A stretch of 64,000 nucleotides of DNA, from contig NZ_JYKS01000014.1 in the NCBI RefSeq assembly GCF_000935045.1, forward strand, positions 25,352-89,351, given 5' to 3'. A program made the position numbers and the translations under genes. A model generated the notes under the pieces. It worked only from the letters and a program-made list of their open reading frames with translations. It was not told the origin of the DNA and did not search any database. This document shows positions 10,746 to 29,346 of this stretch, piece after piece (the first letter of the stretch is position 1; each line of letters starts with the position of its first letter). This stretch comes from Pseudomonas sp. 10-1B (lineage in GTDB: Bacteria; Pseudomonadota; Gammaproteobacteria; Pseudomonadales; Pseudomonadaceae).

Positions 10746-11369
10746 ATGCAAATTGGACTGGATTTCAACCTGGTCGAGGACCTGGTCGCCGGTGTCGACG
10801 AAGTCGGCCGTGGCCCGTTGTGCGGCGCTGTGGTGACGGCGGCGGTGATCCTCGACCCGGCGCGCCCGATCCTGGGTTTGAATGATTCGAAGAAGCTCAC
10901 CGAAGCCAGGCGCGAGGCGCTGTTCGACGAGATCTGCGAAAAGGCCCTGAGCTTTTGCATCGCCCGCGCCGAGGTCGAGGAAATTGACCGCCTCAACATC
11001 CTGCACGCCACCATGTTGGCCATGCAGCGCGCGGTGGAAGGCCTGCACATTACCCCGAAGCTGGCCCTGATCGACGGCAACCGCTGCCCGAAGCTGGCCG
11101 TGCCGGCATCACCGGTGGTCAAGGGCGACAGCCAGGTGCCTGCCATTGCAGCTGCTTCGATCCTGGCCAAGGTCACTCGTGACCGGGAGATGAGCGCGTT
11201 CGAGCTGATCTATCCTGGGTATGGTATTGGCGGGCACAAGGGTTATCCGACGCCGGTACACCTTGAGGCCCTGGCGCGGCTTGGGCCAACGCCCATTCAT
11301 CGGCGCTCCTTTGCCCCGGTGCGGGCGGCCTGGGAAGCGCGTGAAGGCATCACCGATTCCCTGATCTGA
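10746..11369 (+). CDS. rnhB: Ribonuclease HII
   Basis: Removes ribonucleotides misincorporated in DNA and RNA primers. The 207-residue protein starts [25 protein letters not shown], with the DEVGRG active-site motif (Asp18, Glu19). Further acidic ligands lie in IDGNRCP and in the C-terminal half. The ATG lies one base after the lpxB stop (TGAC ATG). An upstream frame from 10638 only overprints lpxB. The rnhB-dnaE order is common in proteobacteria. Confidence 0.96.
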   Translation: MQIGLDFNLVEDLVAGVDEVGRGPLCGAVVTAAVILDPARPILGLNDSKKLTEARREALFDEICEKALSFCIARAEVEEIDRLNILHATMLAMQRAVEGLHITPKLALIDGNRCPKLAVPASPVVKGDSQVPAIAAASILAKVTRDREMSAFELIYPGYGIGGHKGYPTPVHLEALARLGPTPIHRRSFAPVRAAWEAREGITDSLI

Positions 11370-11393
11370 ACTCGGATGCCGTACTGCGTTTCC

Positions 11394-11478
11394 TGTGGGA
11401 GCGGCTTTACCCGCGAACACCGGCGCAGCCGGTGCCAGCCACCGCGTCGCCTGGTTCGCGGGTAAACCCGCTCCTACA
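11394..11478. repeat. REP pair (inverted) between rnhB and dnaE
   Basis: Two REP units in opposite orientation. The left arm starts at TGTGGGAGCGGCTTTACCCG and continues to 11418; the right arm (11454-11478) runs in reverse and ends CCCGCTCCTACA. The arms are imperfect, and the spacer holds a small GCCGG-type palindrome. Such elements are bacterial extragenic palindromes. Here it fills most of the gap and lies about 70 bases before dnaE. Confidence 0.85.
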
Positions 11479-11550
11479 AGCAGCCCCGAAATCCCCCTCA
11501 TTTAAGCTACAATCCCGCCCTTGTCGTTCAGCACAGCTACAGGATCTTCC

Positions 11551-15075
<3,525 letters not shown>

Positions 15076-15181
15076 ACCGACAAAAATTTAATCTCGACCT
15101 GAATGCGCCTGATCCCTTAAGGTAGGGCGCCAAACGGATCAACCGGCCGGCCGCCTGGCCGTAGACCCAAGACGGATGACT

Positions 15182-16129
15182 ATGAACCCGAATTTTCTCG
15201 ATTTCGAACAGCCGATTGCCGACCTGCAAGCCAAGATCGAAGGCCTGCGCCTGGTAGGCAACGACAACTCGCTGAACATCAGCGATGAAATTGCCCGTCT
15301 GCAAGACAAGAGCAGCACCCTGACCGAAAGCATCTTCGGCAACCTGACCAGCTGGCAGATCGCCCGTCTGGCCCGTCACCCACGTCGTCCCTACACCCTG
15401 GACTACCTGGAGCACATCTTCACCGAGTTCGAAGAACTGCACGGCGACCGCCACTTCGCCGACGACGCCGCCATCGTCGGCGGTACCGCGCGCCTGGACG
15501 GCAAACCGGTCATGGTCATCGGCCACCAGAAGGGCCGCGAAGTGCGCGAGAAGGTACGCCGCAACTTCGGCATGCCACGCCCGGAAGGCTACCGCAAGGC
15601 CTGCCGCCTGATGGAAATGGCCGAGCGCTTCAAGATGCCGATCCTGACCTTCATCGACACCCCGGGCGCCTACCCGGGCATCGACGCCGAAGAGCGTAAC
15701 CAGAGCGAAGCCATCGCCTGGAACCTGCGCGTGATGGCGCGCCTGAAGACCCCGATCATCGCCACCGTGATTGGCGAGGGCGGTTCCGGCGGTGCACTGG
15801 CCATTGGCGTGTGCGACCAACTGAATATGCTGCAGTACTCCACCTACTCGGTGATCTCGCCGGAAGGTTGCGCCTCGATCCTGTGGAAGACTGCCGACAA
15901 GGCGGCTGATGCGGCCGAGGCCATGGGCATCACCGCCGAGCGCCTGAAGAGCCTGAACATCGTCGACAAGGTCATCCAGGAGCCGCTGGGCGGCGCCCAC
16001 CGTGACCCGGCGAAAATGTCCGAAAGCATCCGTGCCGACCTGGTGCAGCAGCTGGACATGCTCGGCAAGTTCGACAACGACGCACTGCTGGCCCGTCGTT
16101 ACGAGCGGCTGATGAGCTACGGTCTCTGA
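15182..16129 (+). CDS. accA: Acetyl-CoA carboxylase carboxyltransferase subunit alpha
   Basis: Alpha subunit of the carboxyltransferase that forms malonyl-CoA for fatty-acid synthesis. The 315-residue protein from [16 protein letters not shown] has the crotonase-like core, with [15 protein letters not shown] and [16 protein letters not shown] oxyanion-hole regions. ATG 15182 matches the usual Pseudomonas N-terminus; ATG 15176 would add two residues. It follows dnaE by 106 bases, as in many gamma-proteobacteria. Confidence 0.97.
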   Translation: MNPNFLDFEQPIADLQAKIEGLRLVGNDNSLNISDEIARLQDKSSTLTESIFGNLTSWQIARLARHPRRPYTLDYLEHIFTEFEELHGDRHFADDAAIVGGTARLDGKPVMVIGHQKGREVREKVRRNFGMPRPEGYRKACRLMEMAERFKMPILTFIDTPGAYPGIDAEERNQSEAIAWNLRVMARLKTPIIATVIGEGGSGGALAIGVCDQLNMLQYSTYSVISPEGCASILWKTADKAADAAEAMGITAERLKSLNIVDKVIQEPLGGAHRDPAKMSESIRADLVQQLDMLGKFDNDALLARRYERLMSYGL

Positions 16130-16140
16130 TTTTGATTTGC

Positions 16141-16254
16141 CCGGGGGGCCGCTTTGCGGCCCATTCGCCGGCAAGCCAGCTCCCACATTGTCCGCGTTGA
16201 CGCTGATCCTTGTGGGAGCCTGGCTTGCCGGCGAAAGGGGTGCACAGCACCCCC
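16141..16254. repeat. REP pair between accA and tilS
   Basis: The left unit has TTCGCCGGCAAGCCAGCTCC (16164-16187 region). The right unit is its reverse complement with one extra base (TGTGGGAGCCTGGCTTGCCG, from 16211). GC-rich extensions (GGGGCC/CACCCCC) flank both. The outer part ends only about 27 bases before the tilS start, so tilS expression must pass through this structure if transcribed from upstream. Confidence 0.88.
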
Positions 16255-16281
16255 GGCGATCTCAAGCCATGTGAGGCCTTC

Positions 16282-17565
16282 ATGATCAACCTCACCCCCT
16301 GGCTCAACGCCCCCAACTGGTACATCGCCTTCTCCGGCGGCCTCGACTCCACCGTCCTCCTGCACCTGTTGGCCGAACACGCCCGCAAGCATGCTTCGCC
16401 CCCACTGCGCGCCATTCACATCCACCACGGCCTGCAACCCGCCGCCGACGCCTGGCCCGCCCACTGCCAAGCCATCTGCGACAACCTCGGCATCGAACTC
16501 CAGGTCATCCACGTCCAGGTCTCTTCGGGTGCCAGTCTCGAACAGGCCGCCCGCGATGCCCGCTATACCGCCTTCAAGAATGCTCTCGGCCCAGGCGACA
16601 TCCTGTTCACCGGCCAGCACCGCGACGACCAGGCCGAGACCCTGCTCTTTCGCCTGTTGCGCGGCGCCGGCCTGCGTGGCCTGGCGGCGATGCCGGGGCA
16701 GCGGGCGCTAGGGCTGGGCTGCCTGGTCAGGCCGTTGCTGGGGTGCTCCCGGCAGCAGTTGCAGGACTATGCCAAGGCCCACGAGCTGGTCTGGATCGAA
16801 GACCCGTCAAACGCCGATACGCACTTCGCCCGCAACTACTTGCGCGGCGAAGTGTTCCCGCAGTTACAGCAACGTTGGCCGCAGGCCAGCCAGAATCTCG
16901 CCCGCGCCGCCGAGCACCTGGGCGAGGCGCTGGGCTTGCTGGACGAACTGGCCCGGGAAGATTTGGCGCTTGCGGGGGAGGGGGCGCCCATTGCCTGGCC
17001 GGGGCTGGACTCCCTCGACCTGGCTGTCCTGATGGCGCTGTCGCCAGCCCGTCAGCGCAATGCCTTGCAATACTGGCTGAGCCAACGTACCCGCTTGCCC
17101 GATACCCGGCATTGGGCCGGCTGGATGGACTTGCGCGATGCCGCCGGCGATGCCCAACCGGTCTGGCGGCTTGCCGATGGGCAACTGCTGCGTAGCCATG
17201 GGCGCATCTGGTGGCTGAGCGGCGATTGGCTGCAGCAGCCCGCTGGCCGGCTGGCCTGGCCCGATCCTGCCGTGCCTTTGCTGTTGCCGGCTAACGGCAG
17301 TGTGCGTCTTGTTGGCGCAGCAGCGCTGGATGGGCTGCACATTGCCTACCGCCAGGGCGGCGAAAGGCTGGAAGTCCCTGGCCGTGGTCGGCGTGACCTC
17401 AAGCGCCTGCTCAACGAGCAGCAGGTGCCGTATTTCCTGCGCTCGCGCCTGCCGTTGCTGTACCACGGCGAGCACCTGCTGGCAGTGGCCAACTTGCCCG
17501 GGCTGGAGAGGGCGGATTGCCAGTTGCACTGGCAGTTGCCGACGAACGCGCAAGGTTTGAGCTGA
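16282..17565 (+). CDS. tilS: tRNA(Ile)-lysidine synthetase
   Basis: ATP-dependent enzyme that converts the wobble cytidine of tRNA-Ile(CAU) to lysidine, switching its decoding from Met to Ile. The 427-residue protein has the PP-loop motif FSGGLDST (residues about 17-24), the HIHHGL and GQHRDDQAETLLFRLLRG motifs of the N-type ATPase, and TilS substrate-binding domains at the C-terminus. I chose ATG 16282, since the upstream extension to 16210 is read from the REP element. Confidence 0.95.
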   Translation: MINLTPWLNAPNWYIAFSGGLDSTVLLHLLAEHARKHASPPLRAIHIHHGLQPAADAWPAHCQAICDNLGIELQVIHVQVSSGASLEQAARDARYTAFKNALGPGDILFTGQHRDDQAETLLFRLLRGAGLRGLAAMPGQRALGLGCLVRPLLGCSRQQLQDYAKAHELVWIEDPSNADTHFARNYLRGEVFPQLQQRWPQASQNLARAAEHLGEALGLLDELAREDLALAGEGAPIAWPGLDSLDLAVLMALSPARQRNALQYWLSQRTRLPDTRHWAGWMDLRDAAGDAQPVWRLADGQLLRSHGRIWWLSGDWLQQPAGRLAWPDPAVPLLLPANGSVRLVGAAALDGLHIAYRQGGERLEVPGRGRRDLKRLLNEQQVPYFLRSRLPLLYHGEHLLAVANLPGLERADCQLHWQLPTNAQGLS

Positions 17566-17813
17566 AGGGTACATTCGGGTAGACTACCCTCCCTTCTTGA
17601 TACAGCTTCTGTGGGTTCCGCGAAAACACAGGAGTTGCCGATTACCAAGCAGTTTTTTGCTGGGCTGATTCTGAAAATGACGAGCGAGCTCCATGCCGGG
17701 GATACCCCTGGTCTGTACAGACGCGACAGTTTTTCGAGATGCACTGTGATTGACGCAGGTGATCGGGGGCTTCGGCCTTCCTTCGCTTTCTCCGGCGGCG
17801 CTGGCCGCCTTAA

Positions 17814-20312
<2,499 letters not shown>

Positions 20313-20347
20313 AGCTCATTTCTCGGGTAAAGTACCGCCCGTTCCAC

Positions 20348-21755
<1,408 letters not shown>

Positions 21756-21838
21756 GCAAGAGATGGTAAAAAGACAGCAGCCGGAGCTGCAGGGACGTTC
21801 GTACTGAATGTTCCTGTGTTCCAACGGGTTTCTGTCGA

Positions 21839-21864
21839 CGAAGCCTGGCCTCGGCCAGGCTTCG
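21839..21864 (+). terminator. Strong hairpin between eno and ftsB
   Basis: CGAAGCCTGGCC (21839-21850) and GGCCAGGCTTCG (21853-21864) form a 12-pair perfect palindrome with a two-base centre. Only a weak T-containing stretch follows (TGCTATT), so termination would be partial at best. It lies 60 bases before ftsB and could act as a terminator or attenuator separating highly expressed eno from the division gene. Confidence 0.5.
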
Positions 21865-21923
21865 TGCTATTCGAGGCCCCGAAGTAACAAGTACGCGGCA
21901 GCCTTTTTAACCTGGATAACGTG

Positions 21924-22205
21924 ATGCGCAGTCCCTATTGGGTGTTCCTCGTTCTGCTCCTGCTGTTGGGTGGCCTGCAGTACCGCCTGTGGGTGGGCAG
22001 CGGCAGCCTGGCGCAAGTGACCGAGCTCAAGCAGCAGATAGCCGAACAGCATGCCGAGAACGAGCGCTTGCTCGAGCGTAACCGCGTGCTCGATGCCGAA
22101 GTGCTGGAGCTGAAAAAAGGCATGGAGACCGTTGAAGAGCGGGCTCGCCATGAATTGGGGATGGTCAAAGAGGGCGAAACCCTCTTCCAGTTGCCACAGA
22201 AATGA
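21924..22205 (+). CDS. ftsB: Cell division protein FtsB
   Basis: Small bitopic divisome protein that forms the FtsQ-FtsB-FtsL complex. The 93-residue protein has one membrane segment (WVFLVLLLLLGGLQYRLW, residues about 6-23) followed by a coiled coil (VTELKQQIAEQHAENERLLE onward) and ends with MVKEGETLFQLPQK. GTG 21921 directly precedes ATG 21924; the ATG is preferred. The stop overlaps the ispD start in ATGA, the classic ftsB-ispD pairing. Confidence 0.94.
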   Translation: MRSPYWVFLVLLLLLGGLQYRLWVGSGSLAQVTELKQQIAEQHAENERLLERNRVLDAEVLELKKGMETVEERARHELGMVKEGETLFQLPQK

Positions 22206-22909
22206 TCGATACCTTGCCGGCCTTCTGGGCCGTGATTCCTGCTGCGGGCGTTGGTGCCCGCATGGCTGCCGACCGTCCCAAGCAATACCTGGAACTGGCC
22301 GGGCAGACCCTTCTCGAGCACAGCCTCGACTGTTTTCTTGGCCACCCGGCGCTCAAGGGCGTGGTGGTCAGTATCGCCGAAGACGACCCGTACTGGCCTG
22401 GCCTGCGCTGCGCCAGCGACCCGCGCATCCAGCGCGCGGCGGGCGGGCGTGAGCGCGCTGATTCGGTGCTCAATGCCTTGCTGCTGCTGCATGCCCAAGG
22501 GGCAGCGGACGGCGATTGGGTGCTGGTGCACGATGCCGCGCGGCCGAACCTGGCGCGCAGCGACCTGGACAAGTTGTTGTCGGAGCTGGCGCACGACCCG
22601 GTGGGCGGCCTGCTGGCAGTGCCGGCGCGCGATACCCTCAAGCGTGCCGATGGCAATGGCCGGGTGAGCGCCACGGTGGACCGCAGTACCATCTGGCAGG
22701 CGTACACACCGCAGATGTTCCGCCTGGGTGCCTTGCACCGGGCGCTGGCCGAGTGCCTGGTGTCGGATATAGTGGTGACCGATGAAGCCTCGGCCATCGA
22801 ATGGTCCGGCCAGGCGCCGCGGCTGGTCGAAGGGCGCAGCGACAACATCAAGGTGACCCGGCCGGAAGACCTGGAGTGGTTGCGCCAGCGTTGGGCTGGA
22901 CGCCGCTGA
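22202..22909 (+). CDS. ispD: 2-C-methyl-D-erythritol 4-phosphate cytidylyltransferase
   Basis: Third step of the MEP pathway, making CDP-methylerythritol from MEP and CTP. The 235-residue protein has the nucleotidyltransferase motif IPAAGVGARMAADRPKQYL, the VHDAARPNL motif, and the KVTRPEDL C-terminal motif. The start overlaps the ftsB stop. ispF is not adjacent but lies 3.3 kb downstream, beyond the formaldehyde genes. Confidence 0.97.
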   Translation: MIDTLPAFWAVIPAAGVGARMAADRPKQYLELAGQTLLEHSLDCFLGHPALKGVVVSIAEDDPYWPGLRCASDPRIQRAAGGRERADSVLNALLLLHAQGAADGDWVLVHDAARPNLARSDLDKLLSELAHDPVGGLLAVPARDTLKRADGNGRVSATVDRSTIWQAYTPQMFRLGALHRALAECLVSDIVVTDEASAIEWSGQAPRLVEGRSDNIKVTRPEDLEWLRQRWAGRR

Positions 22910-22920
22910 ATTTCGTATTC

Positions 22921-23028
22921 CTGTACCGGCCTCTTCGCGGGCTTGCCCGCTCCCACAGGGACCGCACACCTCTTCAGGTTTGCGCTGTTCCTGTGGGAGC
23001 GGGCAAGCCCGCGAAGAGGCCGGTACAG
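22921..23028. repeat. REP pair with perfect 39-base arms
   Basis: Arms 22921-22959 and 22990-23028 are exact reverse complements, beginning CTGTACCGGCCTCTTCGCGG and including the GCGGGCTTGCCCGC core and CTCCCACAGG. The spacer is 30 bases. It lies between the convergent 3' ends of ispD (+) and the LysR gene (-) and could serve as a bidirectional terminator. Confidence 0.92.
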
Positions 23029-23041
23029 ACAACACATCCCT

Positions 23042-23938
23042 TCAGTTGAAACGATACTCCGGCAACCCCGCCAACCCCTCCTTCAGGTAATCCACCAACC
23101 GCCGCACCTTAGGCGACAAATGCCGTTGCTGCGGATACAACGCCCAAACCGCCGTGTTCGGCGGCTGGTGCGCCTCCAGCAACGACACCAGCGCACCGCT
23201 GTGCAGATGTTCCAGCACGTAATAGTCCGGCAGCTGGCACAAGCCCATCCCCTGCAACGCCGCATCCAGCACTGCCTGGCCACTGTTGCAGCGCCAGTTG
23301 CCCTGCACCCGCTGGCTGATCTCGCGGCCGTCCTGCAGCAGTGCCCACATATCCGAACTGCCCACCAGGCAATTGTGGCGGGCCAGCTCCGACAGGCTAT
23401 GCGGCCGACCATAACGCTCCAGGTAAGCCGGCGAGGCGCACAGGTACATGCGCCGAGGCGCCAGGCGGGTGGCCACCAAGCGGGAGTCAGCCAGGCGGCC
23501 CAGGCGGATGGCCAGGTCCATGCCTTCATGCAGCAGGTCCAGGGTGTGGTTGCTCAGTTCCACGTCCACCCGCAACTGCGGGTACAGCGCCATGAACCGT
23601 GTCACCAGCGGCACGATGAAGCGCTCGCCATAGGCCACCGCACAGGTCATGCGCAGTAACCCCTTGGGTTCGCTGGCCAGGTCGCCCATGGCGCGCAAGG
23701 CTTCCTCGCGGCCATCCTGCAGGCGCTGGCAGTGCTGCAGAAAGGTCTGCCCGGCCTCGCTCAGGGTTACCCGGCGGGTACTGCGGTATAGCAGGCGTGT
23801 CTGCAGGCGCTCCTCCAGCCGGGCGATTTGCCGGCTGATGTGCGATGAGGACACGCCCAGGCGTTCGGCGGCCGCAGTGAACTGGCCCGACTCGGCCACG
23901 GCGACGAACTCGTCGATGCCTTCCCAGCGGCTGCTCAT
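23042..23938 (-). CDS. LysR-family transcriptional regulator
   Basis: A 298-residue LysR-type regulator. The N-terminus has the winged helix-turn-helix (FVAVAESGQFTAAAERLGVS, then SHISRQIARLEERL), and residues about 90-295 form the periplasmic-binding-like effector domain. It is divergent from frmA with a 108-base gap, so frmA-fghA is the natural candidate target. Neither target nor effector is shown by the sequence. Gene order near ispD and the frmA homologue looks conserved in pseudomonads. Confidence 0.9.
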   Translation of the reverse strand: MSSRWEGIDEFVAVAESGQFTAAAERLGVSSSHISRQIARLEERLQTRLLYRSTRRVTLSEAGQTFLQHCQRLQDGREEALRAMGDLASEPKGLLRMTCAVAYGERFIVPLVTRFMALYPQLRVDVELSNHTLDLLHEGMDLAIRLGRLADSRLVATRLAPRRMYLCASPAYLERYGRPHSLSELARHNCLVGSSDMWALLQDGREISQRVQGNWRCNSGQAVLDAALQGMGLCQLPDYYVLEHLHSGALVSLLEAHQPPNTAVWALYPQQRHLSPKVRRLVDYLKEGLAGLPEYRFN

Positions 23939-24001
23939 GGATTATCCCTGTGTGGCAATAATGTTTTGTCTTTGGCTGGATTATTCATCAAAAGGCAGTG
24001 A

Positions 24002-25159
<1,158 letters not shown>

Positions 25160-25167
25160 GGTCAGCC

Positions 25168-26022
25168 ATGAGCCTGGATAACATCTCCTGCCAGAAGAGC
25201 TTCGGCGGCTGGCACAAGCGTTACCGGCATCACTCCAAGGTGCTGGGCTGCGACATGGTGTTCGCCGTCTACCTGCCGCCGCAGGCCGAACAGGGCGAGA
25301 AGCTGCCGGTGCTGTACTGGCTAAGCGGCCTCACCTGCACCGACGAGAACTTCATGCAGAAGGCCGGCGCCCAGCGCCTGGCCGCGGAGCTTGGGTTGAT
25401 CATCGTCGCCCCGGACACCAGCCCGCGTGGCGAGCAGGTGCCGGGCGACCCTGACGGCGCCTGGGACTTCGGCCTGGGAGCCGGCTTCTACCTCAACGCC
25501 ACCCAGCAGCCCTGGGCCCAGCACTACCGCATGCACGATTATGTGGTGGAGGAGTTGCCGGCGCTGATCGAGGCGCACTTCCCGGCGTCGGCCGAGCGCA
25601 GCATCAGCGGCCATTCCATGGGTGGCCATGGCGCGCTGGTGTGCGCCTTGCGCAACCCGGGGCGCTACCGCTCGGTGTCGGCGTTCTCGCCGATCAGCAA
25701 CCCGATGGACTGCCCGTGGGGCGAGAAGGCCTTCGGCCGCTACCTGGGTGAAGACCGTGCGCGTTGGCGGGAGTGGGATGCCAGCGTACTGCTGGCCGAG
25801 ACCCCGAGCGGCGAGTGCCCGCCGTTGCTGGTGGACCAGGGCGACCGTGACGACTTCCTCGAGAAGCAGCTCAAGCCCGAGGCGCTGGAGCAGGCTGCGC
25901 GCAAAGGGGGGCATGAACTGACCCTGCGTCTGCAGCCGGGGTATGACCACAGCTATTACTTCATCGCCAGCTTCATCGAAGAGCACCTGCGCCACCATGC
26001 GGTGGCGCTGGGGCGGGTGTAA
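25168..26022 (+). CDS. fghA: S-formylglutathione hydrolase
   Basis: Serine esterase hydrolysing S-formylglutathione to formate and glutathione, the step after FrmA. The 284-residue alpha/beta hydrolase has the oxyanion region [19 protein letters not shown] and the nucleophile motif [11 protein letters not shown]. The acid is in DQGDRDDFL and the His in [15 protein letters not shown]. The eight-base gap to frmA indicates an operon. Confidence 0.97.
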   Translation: MSLDNISCQKSFGGWHKRYRHHSKVLGCDMVFAVYLPPQAEQGEKLPVLYWLSGLTCTDENFMQKAGAQRLAAELGLIIVAPDTSPRGEQVPGDPDGAWDFGLGAGFYLNATQQPWAQHYRMHDYVVEELPALIEAHFPASAERSISGHSMGGHGALVCALRNPGRYRSVSAFSPISNPMDCPWGEKAFGRYLGEDRARWREWDASVLLAETPSGECPPLLVDQGDRDDFLEKQLKPEALEQAARKGGHELTLRLQPGYDHSYYFIASFIEEHLRHHAVALGRV

Positions 26023-26044
26023 GGCATAGCTGCGGTGTTTGCCT

Positions 26045-26128
26045 CATCGCCGGCAAGCCAGCTCCCACAGGTACTGCACAGGCCTGATGGGCTGTGGTGA
26101 TCCTGTGGGAGCTGGCTTGCCGGCGATG
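26045..26128. repeat. REP pair between fghA and ispF
   Basis: Exact 27-base inverted arms: 26045-26071 and 26102-26128 (CATCGCCGGCAAGCCAGCTC and on to CCCACAGG, then its reverse complement). GC-rich flanks GGGCTGC/GCAGCCCC extend the right side. This is the GCCGGCAAGCC class of REP that recurs several times in the window. Confidence 0.92.
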
Positions 26129-26171
26129 GGCTGCGAAGCAGCCCCAATGGCGTCTAAAGCAGGTAGAATCA

Positions 26172-26196
26172 CGCCCTGACTCATTCAGGGCGTTTT
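26172..26196 (+). promoter_or_regulatory. Hairpin plus T tract covering the ispF ribosome-binding site
   Basis: CGCCCTGA (26172-26179), five-base loop, TCAGGGCG (26185-26192), then TTTTC: shaped like an intrinsic terminator but ending seven bases before the ispF ATG (26200). The only Shine-Dalgarno-like bases, AGGG at 26187-26190, are inside the 3' arm. The hairpin could therefore terminate upstream transcription and/or limit ispF translation. Which one is unknown. Confidence 0.5.
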
Positions 26197-26199
26197 CTT

Positions 26200-26673
26200 A
26201 TGCGTATTGGCCACGGCTACGATGTGCACCGTTTCTGCGACGGTGATTTCATTACCCTGGGCGGGGTGCGTATCCCCCACAAGTACGGCCTGCTGGCCCA
26301 TTCCGACGGCGACGTGCTGCTGCACGCCTTGAGCGATGCCTTGCTTGGCGCGGCAGCGCTGGGCGACATCGGCAAGCACTTCCCCGATACCGACCCGCAG
26401 TTCAAGGGCGCCGACAGCCGCGTGCTGCTGCGCCATGTGCTCGGTATCGTCCAGGCCAAGGGTTGGAAGGTCGGCAACGTCGACGCCACCATCGTCGCCC
26501 AGGCGCCGAAGATGGCCCCGCACATCGAGACCATGCGCCAGCTGATCGCCGAAGACCTGCAAGTCGCGCTCGACCAGGTCAACGTCAAGGCCACCACCAC
26601 CGAGAAGCTGGGCTTCACCGGCCGCGAGGAGGGTATCGCCGTGCATTCGGTGGCCCTGCTGCTGCCAGCATGA
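26200..26673 (+). CDS. ispF: 2-C-methyl-D-erythritol 2,4-cyclodiphosphate synthase
   Basis: Fifth step of the MEP pathway, cyclising CDP-ME 2-phosphate. The 157-residue protein begins [12 protein letters not shown], with zinc ligands Asp8 and His10. It contains [20 protein letters not shown] and [16 protein letters not shown], the family signatures. The only candidate Shine-Dalgarno lies in the hairpin just upstream. The stop overlaps the truD start (ATGA). Confidence 0.97.
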   Translation: MRIGHGYDVHRFCDGDFITLGGVRIPHKYGLLAHSDGDVLLHALSDALLGAAALGDIGKHFPDTDPQFKGADSRVLLRHVLGIVQAKGWKVGNVDATIVAQAPKMAPHIETMRQLIAEDLQVALDQVNVKATTTEKLGFTGREEGIAVHSVALLLPA

Positions 26674-27715
26674 CCGAACTGGAATTGCTGGGCCCGCGCG
26701 CAGCGGGTGAACCACTGGGCACCGCCGTACTCAAGGCGGTGGCCGAAGACTTCCAGGTCGACGAAGTGCTGGATATCCCGCTGTCCGGCCAGGGCGAGCA
26801 CTTGTGGCTATGGGTCGAGAAGCGCGACCTGAACACCGAAGAAGCTGCCCGCCGCCTGGCCCGCGCCGCCGGCGTGCCGGTACGCAGCATCAGCTACGCC
26901 GGGCTCAAGGACCGCCAGGCGCTGACCCGCCAGTGGTTCAGCCTGCACCTGCCGGGCAAGGCCGACCCGGACCTGTCGCGTGCCGAAGATGCCAGCCTGC
27001 GCGTGCTCAAGCAGGTGCGCCACCAGCGCAAGCTGCAGCGCGGTGCGCATTCGGCCAACGGCTTCACCCTGCGCCTGACCGCCCTGGCCGCTGATCATCA
27101 GGCGGTGGATGCGCGCCTGGAACAGCTCAAGCAACAAGGTGTGCCCAACTATTTCGGCACCCAGCGCTTCGGCCACGCTGGCGGCAACGTCCACGACGCC
27201 CTCGACTGGGCCGCGCGCAAGGCCCTGCCCGAACAGCGCAACGTGCGTTCGCGGCTGCTCTCGGCCGGGCGTAGCTACCTGTTCAACCAGGTGTTGGCCG
27301 CCCGGGTTGCCGAGGGCAGTTGGGCACGTGCCCAGGTGGGCGACCTGCTGGCCTTCACCGACAGCCGCAGCTTCTTTCCTGCGGGTGAGGCGGAATGCGG
27401 CGATCCGCGCCTGGCGATTCTCGACCTGCACCCGACCGGCCCGCTGTGGGGGGAGGGCGATTCGCCTGCCGCAGCTGCCACCGCGCACCTGGAGAACGCT
27501 GTCGGCGCACGGCAGCCGGCACTTTGCCAGTGGTTGGCCCAGGCGAGAATGGATCACGAACGGCGCATTCTGCGGCTCCCTATTGGCGGCCTGACGTGGC
27601 ATTATCCCGAGCCTGATATCCTGCAACTGGAATTCGTCCTGCCGGCTGGATGCTTCGCCACCGTGGTGGTGCGTGAAGTCGTGGATCTGGTGTCGGCAGG
27701 GCAGACGGACAGCCC

Positions 27716-27728
<13 letters not shown>
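26670..27728 (+). CDS. truD: tRNA pseudouridine(13) synthase
   Basis: Isomerises U13 of tRNA-Glu to pseudouridine. From [17 protein letters not shown] the protein is 352 residues; catalytic Asp81 is in [17 protein letters not shown], and the TruD insertion domain follows. [17 protein letters not shown] is the second conserved block. It overlaps ispF by four bases and surE by 13 bases. I rejected the longer frame from 26463 because it overprints ispF. Confidence 0.96.
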
Positions 27729-29139
<1,411 letters not shown>

Positions 29140-29280
29140 GCCCCACGGGTATTTTTGCGCCAGTGGCGAATTCTTGCAGCATCGCCCTGTCTATCTGGCG
29201 AGATGACGCAGCCGCGCACAGTGCGTCTGGGCTTCGCGCCAGGCCTTTGCATCGGCCCTGCCAATGCGGGCGGGCTTGGT

Positions 29281-29286
29281 TATAAT
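29281..29286 (+). promoter_or_regulatory. Candidate -10 element upstream of nlpD
   Basis: A perfect TATAAT sits 60 bases before the preferred nlpD start, in an AT-rich patch that stands out in the GC-rich neighbourhood. No good -35 hexamer is seen at 16-18 bases upstream. Possibly an nlpD promoter. Confidence 0.35.
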
Positions 29287-29346
29287 TGCAACAATATTGC
29301 ATTTCTTGTCTTCATATCGTTTTTCGGCACCATGAGGGGAGCGCGG

